Source: Sternotherus odoratus
Lineage: Eukaryota; Chordata; Testudines; Kinosternidae
Length of the DNA stretch: 64,000 nt
Reading direction: 5' to 3'
Assembly (NCBI GenBank): GCA_032164245.1
Contig: JAVMKO010000003.1
Span: 85,666,390-85,730,389 of the forward strand
Part shown: piece by piece, positions 1 to 11,579 of the stretch
Position numbering within the stretch: position 1 is the first letter of the stretch
Layout: each line of letters begins with the position of its first letter
The notes under the pieces: model-generated
Seen by the model: the letters and a program-made list of their open reading frames with translations, nothing else
What the model was told of the DNA's origin: nothing
Databases searched by the model: none
Made by a program: the position numbers and the translations under genes

Positions 1-78
1 CTGTCCTGCTCCTTCAACCATCAAGGCGATAAGATGTAGGAAACTCCTAGTCTCTGTGGATGGAACCCATTTTAACTA

Positions 79-450
79 CAGTGAAACCTCCATTTAACGG
101 ACTAATTCGGGCGAGGGGGTGTCCGTTAAATGAAAAAGTCCGTTATTTAATAATAATAAAAAAACCGAGCTGTCGGAGCAGCCGCCCAACCGCCACAGGG
201 TCGGGGCAGCAGCTCCGCAGCCCACCCGCTGCCGGGACCCAGGCGGCAGCGGGGAACCGTCAGCCAGCCCGCCCGGGTCCCAGCTGCCGGGAGCCGTCAG
301 CCAGCCCACCTGCTGTGACCCAGGCGGCAGCCGGGAGCCGGCAGCCAGCCCGCGAGAAATGGATTTGGGATGCATCAGACTTGCTCAGAAATTTTGTCCG
401 TTGCATCCGAAGTCCGTTAAATCGAGGTCCGTTAAATCGAGGTTTTACTA
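79..450. mobile_element. pogo/Tigger-like nonautonomous DNA transposon
   Basis: The two ends form imperfect terminal inverted repeats. The left end reads CAGTGAAACCTCCATTTAAC, and the reverse complement of the right end reads TAGTAAAACCTCGATTTAAC. Both are flanked by a TA dinucleotide (77-78 and 451-452), the target duplication of Tc1/mariner/pogo elements. The GTCCGTTAAAT motif recurs near both ends, as in Tigger-type MITEs. The GC-rich interior gives spurious open frames on both strands but no transposase, so the copy is nonautonomous. Confidence 0.75.
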
Positions 451-452
451 TA

Positions 453-1756
453 TTGTCACTTGGGCTAGCTGGGATCTTCCTGATTAATCAATACTGCAAC
501 TTTTACCGAAAATGCATCTGTTTTGACCTGAATATTTCTCAGGTCCACACATATTAGCCAATAGCTAGGTTTTCCCATAACCTAGGTGAGTGTCCTGATC
601 ACTAGGCTATTGGCTCTTTAGGGATCCTTTTCTTTACCCTGAAATTTCCAAAGGTTTGGTTTCTTGTCCCAATGTAGCGCAAACCAGATGTTGAAACCTC
701 CATATTTTTCACAAAATGAAATTCTTGTTTTCCAACCAGCCCTAATAATGACCTCTGCTATGTGAACCTGACTGATGCCAGGTGATTGGGTACAGGAGGT
801 AAAGATTAGCACTTCTTACCAGCACTTGTGGATGTCACATATTGGCATATTCTGCCCAAGTTCCAGGTGGGAGTAGAAGGAAAAAGGGTTTTGCTAGTGT
901 AAATGCAACACCTAAGGCTAGTGACATTCCTAGCCCATACTCCTGTATGCGGCCATATCCAAGAATATCCAATATTGAATGGATGTGATTAAATACACTT
1001 GCAACACACTTGGAATTTAGCCCTTTAAGAGTGATATTTTATCCTAAACAGTTCAATTAGTTTGAATCTAGTGGAAGCCTAAGTGAATTGTGAGGTTTGC
1101 ATATGGAAAGCACACATGCAGATGTACAGACACAAATTACCTTTGTGGAGTTTTTGTTGAGCAACTGTGTAGTTAAACTTTTTTCTTTTTTAACCTGAGC
1201 AAAAAGCATTGTACTTTATTTAATTTCTCTCTTTTGTTAGCACAGCAGAGTCAGGGGGATGGCTGCTTTGTCTGACCTCCCCTCCACGGGGATAGTAACT
1301 ATAATGGGTTTAATTAACTGTGCGGTATTGACGTAATTAGTTATCCGAGTGATTATACTACTTTAATAAAAGCACTTCATTTGGGATGCATTTCTCTTCT
1401 ACATGCACAGAGCCCTACACCTATATTTCATAACTGTCTAGACATCAGAACCATGTGCATATTTTAACATCAGCCCTTGAGAGAGAGGTTATTTTGCATG
1501 GCTTATGATAATTGGGAAGTAATGATTTTGCCCCCTGGTTTCAGACTTGCTTGCCTACAAAAAGCGAAGGAGCTGTGGGGGAGGGGCAGTTGCTCTTTTT
1601 ATGTAAACTACAAGGGATGGAGGAAGTGCTGTATTTTAGAAGCTGTGCTCTTTAGGAACGGTTTCTTTTTAAGACGGCAATTCACAGAGACAATAAGACT
1701 ACAGGGAATTTGAGGGTGTTTCATCTGTGGGCGAAGTAGATACTATATATATAGAT
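453..1756. other. unique sequence, no gene recognised
   Basis: No repeat family or exon is recognised. The stretch 1255-1405 stands out. It has two TAATTA-type homeodomain core sites (TTAATTAA near 1310-1317 and TAATTAG at 1334-1340) and several retained CpG sites in an AT-rich setting. It could be a conserved noncoding element, but this cannot be shown from one sequence. Confidence 0.4.
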
Positions 1757-2057
1757 CAGGCCTGCACAACTCAGAAAGCAGCGAGGGCCATATTACTCCA
1801 TAGAAAACAGCTGCGGGCTGAAAAGGTCCTGGGGCACACCCCCCCCCCCCCGTCCCAGAACCTGCCCTGTCCCTACTTGGCCCAACCATCACACCCCTCT
1901 TCACCCACTAATAGGCTGACCATACGTCCCGTTTTGAACGGGACAGTCCCGTTTTTTTCATGTTTTTGAACCGTCCCGTCTTTTTGTCCAAAATATCAAT
2001 TTTGTCCCGTTTTTGGGGCAGGTGCAGGACTCCCAAGATCTTAGGTGAAGAATCTTG

Positions 2058-2148
2058 CTACCTAAGGACAAGTATCAGATGTCAAAATCTCCGATGAGCA
2101 AACTGCGCTCATCGGAGATTTTGACATCTGATACTAGTCCTTAGGTAG
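2058..2148. repeat. 42-bp arm inverted repeat (hairpin)
   Basis: Left arm 2058-2099 and right arm 2107-2148 are reverse complements with only minor mismatches, separated by a 7-base loop (AAACTGC). The arms start and end with CTACCTAAGGAC and its complement. A transcript or single strand here would fold into a long, almost perfect hairpin. It directly abuts the larger inverted repeat that follows. Confidence 0.9.
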
Positions 2149-2636
2149 GGAGAGGAGGCAGCGGACGGAGGGAGAGAGCAGGGAGGAAGGGAGGGATGGA
2201 GAAGGGGGATGGAGAGAAGGGAGGGATGGAGAGAAGGAGGGAAGGAGGAATAGAGAGGAGGAGGCGGCAGCGGGCGGCGGGCTGAAGCCGACGGTGGATC
2301 GGAGCTGTCCGGAGCCGCAGCCGGGGGCTGAGCGTGCCGGCGGGGGGGCTGCCGGCTGGGTTTTATGACTCATAATCACATAAATTCAGTTATGTGATTA
2401 TGAGTCATAAAACATCCGCCCCCCCCCCCCCCCGCCGCCACCGCTGGCGCGCTTGGCCCCCGGCTGCGGCTCCGGACAGCTCCGCTCCGCAGTCGGCTTC
2501 ATCCCGCCACCCGCTGCCGCCTCCTCCTCTCTATTCCTCCTTCCCTCCTTCTCTCCATCCCTCCCTTCTCTCCATCCCCCTTCTCCATCCCTCCCTTCCT
2601 CCCTGCTCTCTCCCTCCGTCTGCTGCCTCCTCTCGC
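2147..2636. repeat. about 240-bp arm inverted repeat with short spacer
   Basis: The sequence either side of the spacer ATTCAG (2384-2389) is inverted. The inner 23 bases (2361-2383 and 2390-2412) pair perfectly (TTTTATGACTCATAATCACA and on). Homology then continues outward through GC-rich and pyrimidine-rich sequence to about 2147 on the left and 2636 on the right, with a length-variable poly-C run at 2418-2432. This explains why mirrored protein frames beginning MIMSHKT appear on the two strands. They are not genes. Confidence 0.85.
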
Positions 2637-3471
2637 TCCCTCCATCCCTTCTCTCTATCCCCTTCTCCATCCCTCCATCCCTTCCTTCCTCCCTTCTCTC
2701 TCTCCGTCCGTCCACTGCCTCCTCTTCCATCTCCCTTCTCTCCATCCCTCCTTCTCGCTGTCCCTTGCCTCCTCCATCCCCCCTGCTCCCTACCCCCATC
2801 TCTTCTCTCATCCATCCATCCTCTCCCTTCTCACCTTCGTGCCTTCTCTCCCTCCGTCCCCTCCATCATCTTCATCCCCCCTTCTCTCTCTCTCCCTCCA
2901 TCCTCTTCATCCCCCATCCCTGTTCTGCTTATTCCTCCATCCATCCCCCCCGACCTCCCTCTGTCTCCCCCCCGCCCGGCGCTGGGGGGCCCAGGTAGGG
3001 CCATGCCCCCCCCCCACACACCCTGTCCCGTTTTTGCCATCCCAATGTCCCGTTTTTGTCTAAAGGAAATATGGTCAGCCTACCCACTAACCGCCCCACT
3101 GGCTTCTGCATCTCTCCTAGTCAGTCCCCCACCCACAACCCGCTCACCTCCTCATCCCCCCACTCCAGCCACCGCCTCACCGCTTGCCCCCTCAAACCCC
3201 CCCAGGCTCGCCGCCGCTGGCCTGCCCACCCGCCTTCCCCCCCTCCCCCCCCCCGCTGGCTTGCAGTTTGCCTGCCTACTGCCACTTGCCTGCCTGCTTG
3301 GCTCCTCGCCCCCTGCGGCCTGCTCGCCTCCTCATCTTCTCCCCTCCCCTCCCCCAGCTCGCCGCTGCTGGCTCACCTCTTCACTTTTGAACAGCCAAAA
3401 CTCGTCACAGGCCGCACAGTGAGCCCCCGTGGGCCGCATGCAGCCCTTGGGCTGTATATTGTGCAGGCCTG

Positions 3472-5934
3472 CTGTACGTACTCCATGGATGGATTATTTA
3501 TAAACATTCATAAACAGTAATATATCTCTAGTATACATCACAGAATCATATATACTAATGTATGTATACACCAGCCATCCATTTAAATGTATGAATGGTC
3601 ATTAAATGCATATCTCCTGCCTAAGTAGCATTGGCTCTTCTTATCACTCAGGACAATAGAGAATGAATTTTGGTTTTTGTGGGGAAGCAGTCCAGTGTGA
3701 TTGATCCCTTCGGCTAATCTTTAAGAGCAAACGTACAATGAGAGATTACCATATGAAACTGTCAGTTATGTCATATGAATGTCCTCAGGAAAAAGAGAAC
3801 AAAGGTAAAAGGTTTTAGGGAAGAGATTAACTAGCTGTGCATGGATCAATCCACAACAAAACAACATGCATGAACTCCTTTAGCCTACCTCACACTACAT
3901 AGCTTGGGGGGAGGAATTCCTAGCTGATAAAATATACTAAGAAAATAATACATTCCATACAGTCTGTTTTGCAGGTAGGAGGTGTCATTTCTTTCCCCTT
4001 TCCTTTGCTTTTTCTTGCATGTTTAAGCATATTTTTCCTCTGGTCTCCTGCATCTCTTTAGTTTGCAAAACTGCTCTGCAATCCCTTCAGCCTCCCTTTC
4101 TTTCCCTGTTGAGAGAGAGGGAGACTGAAATCACTGCAGGCATTTGACTGCTTCATGCAGCACAGGATTGAACGCTATGGGTCATCATAACAGCCAAATA
4201 CATAAGCAAGTTCCCATGAAAGCCAAGCAAATGGGAAAGAAATGCCTGGGAGACGGTACCTGCAAACACTGCTTGTTCTCTAATCATGAGGGATGGTCCT
4301 CTATAGCCCCCATCCCTCATTAAATCAATAAAATCAAGTGTCCTTTATTTTAATCCTCTAATCCAGTAGCAAGGAGAGAGGCCTAGGCTTTCCCTTTCAT
4401 TGTTTCAAACAAATCGCTGTGAAGAAACTGACAAAGGTTGATTCCTTTACCTTGGTGTTTGTGAAAATGTCACTAAGAAGGCAGCTGCTGGGCATTTAGC
4501 CACTTTCCTTCAGTGGCAAAAGAGAAGATCTGTGACAGCCGAGCTGCAAATACTGTGGCTTTCTAAGACATGTTGTTTGGTTTGATGTTGTGCTGCAATG
4601 ACGAGAGAGGAAGGATCTGTTATGTACCAGCTGCATGAATCTCTGTATTGAAGTTTTACAGCCTTAGATCCTCTTTTATACGGTAAAGGGGGAGATGAAA
4701 GCAAATAACTCACATGTCATGAGACAGAGGTACAGTGCAGTTCTGAATGGCTTAGCATTCTTGGGAAGCATTTGATCAAAATTCTAACAAGGAAGCGGCA
4801 GTGTTGTTTAGCAAGGTTGTGAATGTAGTAAAAGTATCTCTAAAATCTTACTGTTCCTTGGCCAGTCTCTTGTCAGCTTGAGTGTGATTGCATTAACAAG
4901 GAACGGTAAACAGTTAGAAAAGCACCAAACCTTATTTAAGTCATTCTCTGTACAAATAGATTAAAGCTAACGTGGGAAAGAGACATATGTTAGATCTTCC
5001 AATTACACTTCATTTTGGGAATCATCTGGCCAGAGACATGGTATTGGCACTTTCTTGTAAGGCCAGGTATAAAAACTGTTCTTGATCAGAATAGTGAAAT
5101 CACTCAAATCTGTACACCAGAATGATTCATCCAGTGTTAGTGATCTTGCTTGTCTTCCACATGCAAATTTCAATACACTTGGGTGAAAATGGCAAATAAC
5201 ATAAGTGGGGATTGGCTCTCTTCTGTTTTCTCTATTTGTTTTGTGCTAGTGGAAAAATTCTTGAAATTATACATTTCTTACCAGACAGATGCCACTCAAA
5301 TGGTTTTTCTGGCCAGTTTAGATAGGGTCTAATTACATTCGAAATGGTACAGTTACAAAACTGTTATATTCTGGGTAAGGAACTAAGTTATTTAGCCAAT
5401 AAAATCTTGTGCTATTACCCGGGGAAACATCAAACTTTGTAGTTAGTCTCCAGGGCTATAACTCTGGCACCTTTCATGAGCATTAAAATGCACTAAAGTT
5501 GAAAGAGAAAATGAAACAGTGATGAATAATCCCTCTGCTTCTTGTGGTTTGTGCCAGACAACATAATAAGGAAAAAGTCCTCTGCCATTGCCTTCAGTGT
5601 AGATAACCTCACAAGTGAATAGTGTGTAAATGTAGTTCCTAAATTTAATATATGGAGACTCTAACACAATACTTGGAAAAGTGTTTCGATGTATCAGTTC
5701 TTCACAAGCAACATGGCTCTATAAGCCAGATCTATTAAATATGAAGATTGCAAGAAAGGAAGGCGACTTGATGGAAAAATTCCTCTAAATAAAAGGTCTA
5801 AAGGGATTTAAAACAAAACAAAAAAGCACTGATGATGAACAAACCAGGATAGAATTCAGCTTATTCTTCCGGAGCTGAATTAGCATTGTAAGGCTAATAT
5901 GACTCTTGTCGGTAAAATATTTCAATATGATTCT
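3472..5934. other. unique sequence, no gene recognised
   Basis: This is AT-rich sequence with no recognised exon or repeat family. Open frames in it are short and show no domain motifs. It may be intronic or intergenic. Confidence 0.4.
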
Positions 5935-6235
5935 GAAAGAGGAAGGATGCATTGTGGTCAAGGCACCTAAGTAGGTCTCAGAAAAATTTGGGCTTAATTC
6001 TTGGCTCTACTGCAGTGACCTTGGGCAAGACACTTAATCTGTCTCTGCCTCAGTTCCCTAGCTGTACAAGAAGGACAGTCTTAACAATACTTCCTTTGTG
6101 TTGTCTAGTTAGATTGAAAACTATTTGAGGCAAAAAAATTCGATGTATTTGCACGTGTCTAGCACACTAGGGTCCTAATCTTAGTTCATCGCCCTAGATG
6201 CTAGTGGCACACAAATAACTACAAACAAGGTTTAG
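5935..6235 (+). mobile_element. MIR-type SINE (old amniote copy)
   Basis: The core resembles the MIR/CORE-SINE consensus in plus orientation: CCTTGGGCAAGACACTTAAT followed by CTCTGCCTCAGTTCCC. The downstream part GTCTAGCACACTAGGGTCCT matches the MIR tail region as I recognise it in turtles. The copy is diverged and lacks a clear tRNA-derived head, as expected of an ancient 5'-degraded SINE. Confidence 0.65.
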
Positions 6236-6484
6236 GTCTATTGGGTAGGAAGCTACTATTTTTATTCACTCAGCTTTCAGAGTGGAACAGCACACCGAGC
6301 ACCAGACCAACATTTTAAAATGTTTTCCAGACTCCAACAACTGCTCTGCAACACTTTTATGTAAACCAGGCCAAAACTATGCCTCTAGAGATGAACATCT
6401 CTCTACACAGGACCTAAGAGATAACTTGATGACCCTTCAATCAATGTAATGCTAGACTCAGGAGTATTTGTTTCTACTAATAAT

Positions 6485-6738
6485 TAGCTGCCACTCTCCA
6501 GCTGCCTAGCTCTGAAGGCAGCACCAGCAGAAGCGCAGAAGTAAGTGTAGCAGTACCGCAACCCCCCCTATAATAACCTGGACACCCCCCTCCACTCCTT
6601 TTTGGGTTAGGAGCTCTACAATTAGAAAACCATGAAATTTCAGATTTAAATAGCTGAAATCATGAAATTTACGATTTTAAAAATCCAATGACCGACAAAT
6701 TGGCCGAAATGGACCGTGAATTTGAGAGGGCCTTACTT
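6485..6738. repeat. turtle DNA repeat, right-end portion
   Basis: The segment with CATGAAATTTCAGATTTAAA, AATGGACCGTGAATTT and the end GAGAGGGCCTTAC resembles the terminal part of an abundant turtle DNA element whose end normally reads like GGTAGGGCCCTA. The left boundary and target duplication are not visible, so the superfamily is not assigned. Confidence 0.4.
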
Positions 6739-6814
6739 ATAATGTATTCCTGCTTGTAATAATGCCATTACACACAGGATACCAAGACATGTCACTATAT
6801 GTTAAGAAATATAT

Positions 6815-7175
6815 TAACTAGAGCTGATCGGAATAACTTCGATTGAAACATTTTTCATCTGAGTATAGAGTTTTGTAAAAATTAAAACACTGTGTGAAAT
6901 CTTGTCAATTTCATTGAAGTTTTTTTGCTTTGGAGGAGAAAATTGGGAGCAGGATGGAGAGATCTCACAATGTTGAAATGTCTTATGTCAACATTTTTTC
7001 AGGACAAAACATTTCAATTTTTCATTTCAAAGTGACTTTTCATTTAGATTTTTTTGTTGGGATTTTCTTTTGCAGAGAATTTGTAAATTTTCAGATTTCT
7101 TTCCTGATTTGGAATCAAGGTCAATTTCAAAAACCCTCCACAAAATGGAATTCCCATTCTCTGCACAGCCCTACG
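6815..7175. repeat. AT-rich DNA repeat with TAGAGCTG/CAGCYCTA-like ends
   Basis: The left end TAGAGCTGATCGGAAT and right end TGCACAGCCCTACG look like eroded inverted termini. The interior is rich in AAATTT and TTTCAxxxxTTTTC motifs. A similar sequence begins with TAGAGCTGGTCAGAAAT at 23791, so this is a dispersed family. No coding capacity or target duplication is evident. Confidence 0.4.
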
Positions 7176-8868
7176 TAATGTTTCTAGTACTCTCAAAGAA
7201 AACCATCTGGTAAGAGAGGATAATAAGATTTGTTTTGATACTGAAGTACACTTTGGCTTTAGAAGATATAATGGACTATGATGTGCTTCAGATTGTACAA
7301 AATGTGAATGGCATGAAACCTCTCACAAAAGAAAGTCAGATAATGCAGACAATGAAGGTACTACTGCCACAGTTGTATGAATGACTGTTCTGCCCAGCCT
7401 CCTTGTATTAATAACCAGAAAATTAACATGGTTTACCAACAATCTAATACTCCATTAAAGTTTTTTTTGAAGAAAACCTCACTGAAAATCTGATAACATG
7501 ACTTAGGGACCAAGAGTTGTCACTGTCATGCAATCCTTTTACTAGCAAAATTCCCAGGAACTTTAAAGGCTGTTTGGACTAAGGATAATAGGCGTAACCC
7601 TTTACTACTCTCATTGCTACATACTAGGGAACCAAAGAAGCACATGACACTACAAACACAAGAATCTAAGTGCAGTTTTACTTTGAAGACTGATTGAGTA
7701 GAAATGGTACTTTTTATTTACTAGAGCTGTCTTGATGTATTCAATCCTATTTTCTCACTTTACTGGCATAAAATAAGTTTGTATTTCTGTTGGCTCATAT
7801 TAACCATGCAGAGCCAATATAGCTCTGGGTGAGGAACCTGGACACTATTCTAATACACACATGTGAACGGAATAACTAACACACATAACAGAGCAGAAAT
7901 TTTGCATTGCCACTCCACTGAAGGCAAAGGTGTTGCACAGGTGTAACTGAAGTAGAATTTAGCCTGTAGAATGTTTATTAGGCAGTATGAGTCCCAAAAG
8001 ACACCGCTTGACTGTCAGAACCCAGATTGAGTTTGCAGAGCTGGCTGTTGAAAAATGCATCTTGTTACATTAAACTTAACAAATGTGACTTGAAAGTCAT
8101 TTGAGAAATCCTAAATATGGAAGCCACAATGCCATTGTACAGCTATTTTTCAGATTACGACTGCACTTTCAGATTCAGAAACATTTGAAGAGGATAGTTT
8201 CAATTCTGGGAACTGAACCAGAAATGCCTTAGATGCTGCAAAAAAAAGCTGATCTTATGATCTATCCAGCTGTGACCAGAAGCACTGGAAAGCTCAGGAG
8301 AAAGCTTGTTCTTGTAAATTTTCCAATCCAATGTTGCAGATTTGAGTATGAGATCATTCATATATATCCTAGAAACCTTTCAAGATTCACTCATTGCAAG
8401 TTGCAGTTTACAAGTTCATACGTTAATAGAGCTAGTAAAATAATTTTAAAAATTGCAAATCAAATATTATTTTTGCCAAATTTATAGATTTTTGTCAAAG
8501 ATGTGAAAAAATTTATCAAATAGTAGACAAAAACATACAAATAATCAAATAATCCATCTGAATATTATCCAACCAGCTGTAATGATAACAATCATTGTTA
8601 TCTTTGATGTGCCAGGATGGCTAAACATCATGATTTTTCTTTTTTAGAAAGTGCTCAAGAATCAAGTGTGTCAGCTGAAAAGACACTGCTTTTATTAATT
8701 GAATGAGTTTAGAATGCATCTGCTCAGGCTAATGGAACTATTGAGTTAACATTGAGCGTATTAGTAACAGATCAACATGGGTCTTAAAAACAAACAAATT
8801 CCTACTCAAACATACAGGACGAGGAGCCGGAAATATCATAGCAGCAGTAAAAATAAAGAACCATAATA
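7176..8868. other. unique sequence, no gene recognised
   Basis: This is AT-rich DNA without recognised repeats or exons. The open frames are short and lack domain-like composition. Confidence 0.4.
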
Positions 8869-9081
8869 AAGAGCATAAGAACGGCTATACTGGGTCAGAC
8901 CAAAGATACCCTGTCTTCTGACAGTGGCCAATGGCAGGTGTGCCAGAGGGAATGAACAGAACAGGTAATCATCAAGTGATCCTCCTGTGTCAGCCATTCC
9001 CAGCTTCTCGTAAACGGAGGCTAGGAACACCATCTCTGCCCATCCTGGCTCATAGCCATTGATGGACCTATCCTCCAAAGT
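8869..9081 (-). mobile_element. CR1-family LINE, 3' fragment
   Basis: The sequence GAACGGCTATACTGGGTCAG through ATAGCCATTGATGGACCTAT is the 3' region of a CR1/L3-like LINE common in turtles, in minus orientation. The same segment occurs in the longer copy at 13830-14100. The fragment contains no reverse transcriptase and is severely 5'-truncated. Confidence 0.65.
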
Positions 9082-9412
9082 AGTCTGCGCAATGATTATA
9101 CCTACTTAAAGAATAAGGAACAAGTAATTTCCTCTGGAGACATTTCCTCATATAGCTTTGCTTGGATGAACATCCTGCAACTACTTTTGCTAAGATGCTC
9201 ACAGTGTTAAGTCTCAGCAATATCTTCTATAAAGCATTGTAAATGGAAACATGAATTCAAATTAATCATACTTGTACATGCAGGAATGATCAGAGTAAGC
9301 GGAGTCTGGGAATGAACTCTCCCCTGACATCTAGTGGTGAGTTGTGGGGAAAAAGACTTCAGAAACTGATCTAATTTGCATGGACACACCTACCCTGCCT
9401 AGCTGCTCAGCA

Positions 9413-10554
9413 TGATGGGACTGCTTGCCCAATGATGGGTTGTGGCTGGTGTTGGATCCCTAGTCTCTTTGTTATTGTGGCAGGAGTAAATAAAGGGTTT
9501 CTATGTTGCGTGAACCGAGGGCAGCAGAACTGTACCTGGCATACCCCAATGGAGGGACTTGGCTTTGGAACCCATGTCTCCTGCTTAGCGAGTTGAGAGA
9601 GGGTGGGGACAGGTATTCGTACCTCATGGTGTGGGCCCTGTTTAAGGGTCCTAGACACCTTTTGACCTTTCCGCTCTCCATGGTATAGAGCTAATTTAGA
9701 CTTAATTGAGAGTTTTGTTATATGCTGCAGAGCTGAAATCACTGATACCTAGGTCACAGTATTAGCCCTACTTTGGGACAGTGTCTCTATTGCAAGAGGC
9801 TGCCCAGTGTACACCAGCAGTGTGGCTCCCCCAGTAACAGCTGAAATCACTGGGAGCCATGTTGAGTGAGTGTGTGGAGGGGGTCCTGAAGACTTCTTGG
9901 TGAGTGGGCAGCTGGTGGAGAGGTGTGGCAAGCAGCTAGCAGGACGGCTGGCGGAGAAGTGTGAGCAGCAGGGTGTCTAGTAGAGAAGCTGGTGGGGAAG
10001 GCCAGAGCAGAGCCCCGTTGAGGGGTGGCAATTGGCCGTTGAGGTGACAAGCGAGTGCCCAAGCAGTGCGGTGTGTAAGGTGCCTCCTTACTCCCTTCCC
10101 CCTGCCAAGAGGTGGACTCTGCAGATGAACCTCTGAACTCTGGGGCTGCACTGGCCAAAGACAGCAACTGTGAGTGGGATACAGAGAAGGGATGGGCACT
10201 AAAGGGACTTTTGGGTTGCTGGACTTAAGACCCTGAGGGGAAAAGGACGCTGCCCAACTTACTTGGGGGTGGGTCTTTTGCTAATGGTTTGTGTTTATGA
10301 CCCCTAGTTGTGGTGTTTTCCCAAACTTATGCTGAGTTAATTCCCTCCTGTTTATTAAAAGTTTCTGCTACGTTCAGACTCTGTGCTTGCGAGAGGGGAA
10401 GTATTGCCTCTTAGAGCTGCCCAGGGACTGTGTGTAATTGTCCCAGGTCACTGGGTGGGGGCTTGAGCTGTTTTTGTTTTATTATTCAAAAGGAATCCCT
10501 AGACACTGAACTCGGCACTTCTTGCTGCTGACTTCGCCTGGCAGAAGGGTTACA
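9413..10554 (+). mobile_element. solo LTR of an endogenous retroelement
   Basis: The right part, ending in GGCAGAAGGGTTACA, matches turtle LTR sequence as I recognise it, including the block around 10350-10450 with TTATTAAAAG (poly-A signal-like) and GCGAGAGGGGAAGTATTGCC. A TG start at 9413 and the CA end at 10554 are flanked by the same 6-mer, TCAGCA, at 9407-9412 and 10555-10560, consistent with a target duplication. No internal gag, pol or env sequence follows, so it is a solo LTR. The left boundary depends on the 6-bp match and is less certain than the right. Confidence 0.55.
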
Positions 10555-11304
10555 TCAGCAAAGATTAGAGTTAATAGATTCAGAGTTTTAGACCAAAACA
10601 GACCATTGAATTATTGTCTGATCTCGGACCGGTAGTTTAATTCCACCCATGTAACTTGTGTTTGACTAAAGCACATCTTCCCATCCAGCTTGACTGAAGA
10701 CCTCAAGAAATGGAGAATCCCCCACTCCCTCTGGGAGTTTGTTCTAATTACTAATTTGATTTCAGCTTCCATTCACTGGTTCCTGTAATGCCTGTCCCCT
10801 TTAGATTAAAGAGCCCTTTAATACCTGGTATCTTCTCCCCATGAAAGTACTTCTATATCGTAATCAAGTCACCCCTGTCACATTACTGAAATAATTTGGG
10901 ACCATATAGATCATTGGGGTACCAAATATTATGTAAGGGGGGCCAGATAAGGTTTCTGTGACCAGATTATGGTCGGCTGATTATGTTTAATCTATCTGTA
11001 TGTGTGTATCTTTTTTTGTAGTTAGAGTTATGGATATTGGCTATATGGTGCCTGTATTTCGAACTTATGCTTGGCTGCTGGGTGAAATCTCAGACAAGCT
11101 GTTGTTAACTTGGCTGGCCTGGCTGATGGGCCGTTAAGGACCATCAGCTACACAATGAACTTTGTAGATGCCTGTCCACACCCCAGCTTCTCCAGGAATG
11201 TGATCTTCCTGGTCAGAAACTGAATCTCAAACTATGAACCTTCATTTTGCAATTGGACTCTGCATAAGAAGGAGGAGGGGGGTATTCGCCCAGAAGGGAA
11301 AGTC

Positions 11305-11310
11305 TATAAA
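11305..11310 (+). promoter_or_regulatory. TATA box of the 10876-11961 LTR
   Basis: TATAAA sits in AGTCTATAAAACCTGGG, followed after about 30 bases by a plausible R-region start. It would be the LTR's polymerase II promoter. Whether it is active is unknown. Confidence 0.55.
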
Positions 11311-11573
11311 ACCTGGGAGACACTTCCTCCATGTTCGTCTTCAATCTGCAACCTTCAGCTAGCACCTACCTCTGGATGGGATTTTGCTATACGTGGAAGC
11401 TCTGACCAACAGATTGATGACCCATCCCTGAAGGGGATGCATTCCAGAGACTTTTATCTGAACCTGCAGTTTATTCTACAGCTGCAAGCCTGAACCAAGA
11501 GATTTGCCATTACTGCATGTAATTGATTTCTTTTAACCATTCTTAACCCTCACCTAGACCTTTTTCCTTGTAC

Positions 11574-11579
11574 AATAAA
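11574..11579 (+). promoter_or_regulatory. polyadenylation signal of the 10876-11961 LTR
   Basis: AATAAA in TTGTACAATAAACCTTTAG lies downstream of the TATA box in the same LTR, where the R-region signal is expected. Confidence 0.55.

Larger units (their letters stand above)
1912..3082. mobile_element. hAT-like element of the TAGGSTGACCA family with giant inverted repeats
   Basis: The ends form a perfect 13-bp inverted repeat (TAGGCTGACCATA). They are flanked by an identical 8-bp target duplication, CCCACTAA, at 1904-1911 and 3083-3090, which fixes the boundaries and points to the hAT superfamily. Just inside the ends are repeated GTCCCGTTTT motifs. The interior holds a 42-bp hairpin (2058-2148), a pair of inverted arms of about 240 bp (2147-2636), and a pyrimidine-rich tract built on CCTTCTCTCCATCC-like units to about 2960. 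There is no transposase. The end sequence is clearly related to the 124-bp MITE at 49455-49578. Confidence 0.85.
1757..3471. mobile_element. hAT-like nonautonomous transposon, host of a second insertion
   Basis: The left end CAGGCCTGCACAA is matched by its exact reverse complement at 3459-3471, giving a 13-bp terminal inverted repeat of hAT character. Next to the right end is a GGGCCGCATGCAGCCC motif, typical of turtle hAT MITEs. The flanking 8-mers (ATATAGAT and CTGTACGT) do not match well, so the target duplication is eroded or the termini are slightly off. The element is split at about 1911/3083 by another insertion. No transposase is visible. Long open frames across the interior are pyrimidine-rich low complexity. 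Confidence 0.6.

Noticed and set aside
60..557. 165-codon open frame
   Set aside because: It spans the entire pogo-like MITE and its flanks. Composition is low complexity and no domain is visible.
2394..3422. 342-codon open frame rich in Pro, Ser and Leu
   Set aside because: It is pyrimidine-tract low complexity crossing the inverted repeat, the right end of one transposon and the body of another. Mirrored frames exist on the other strand.
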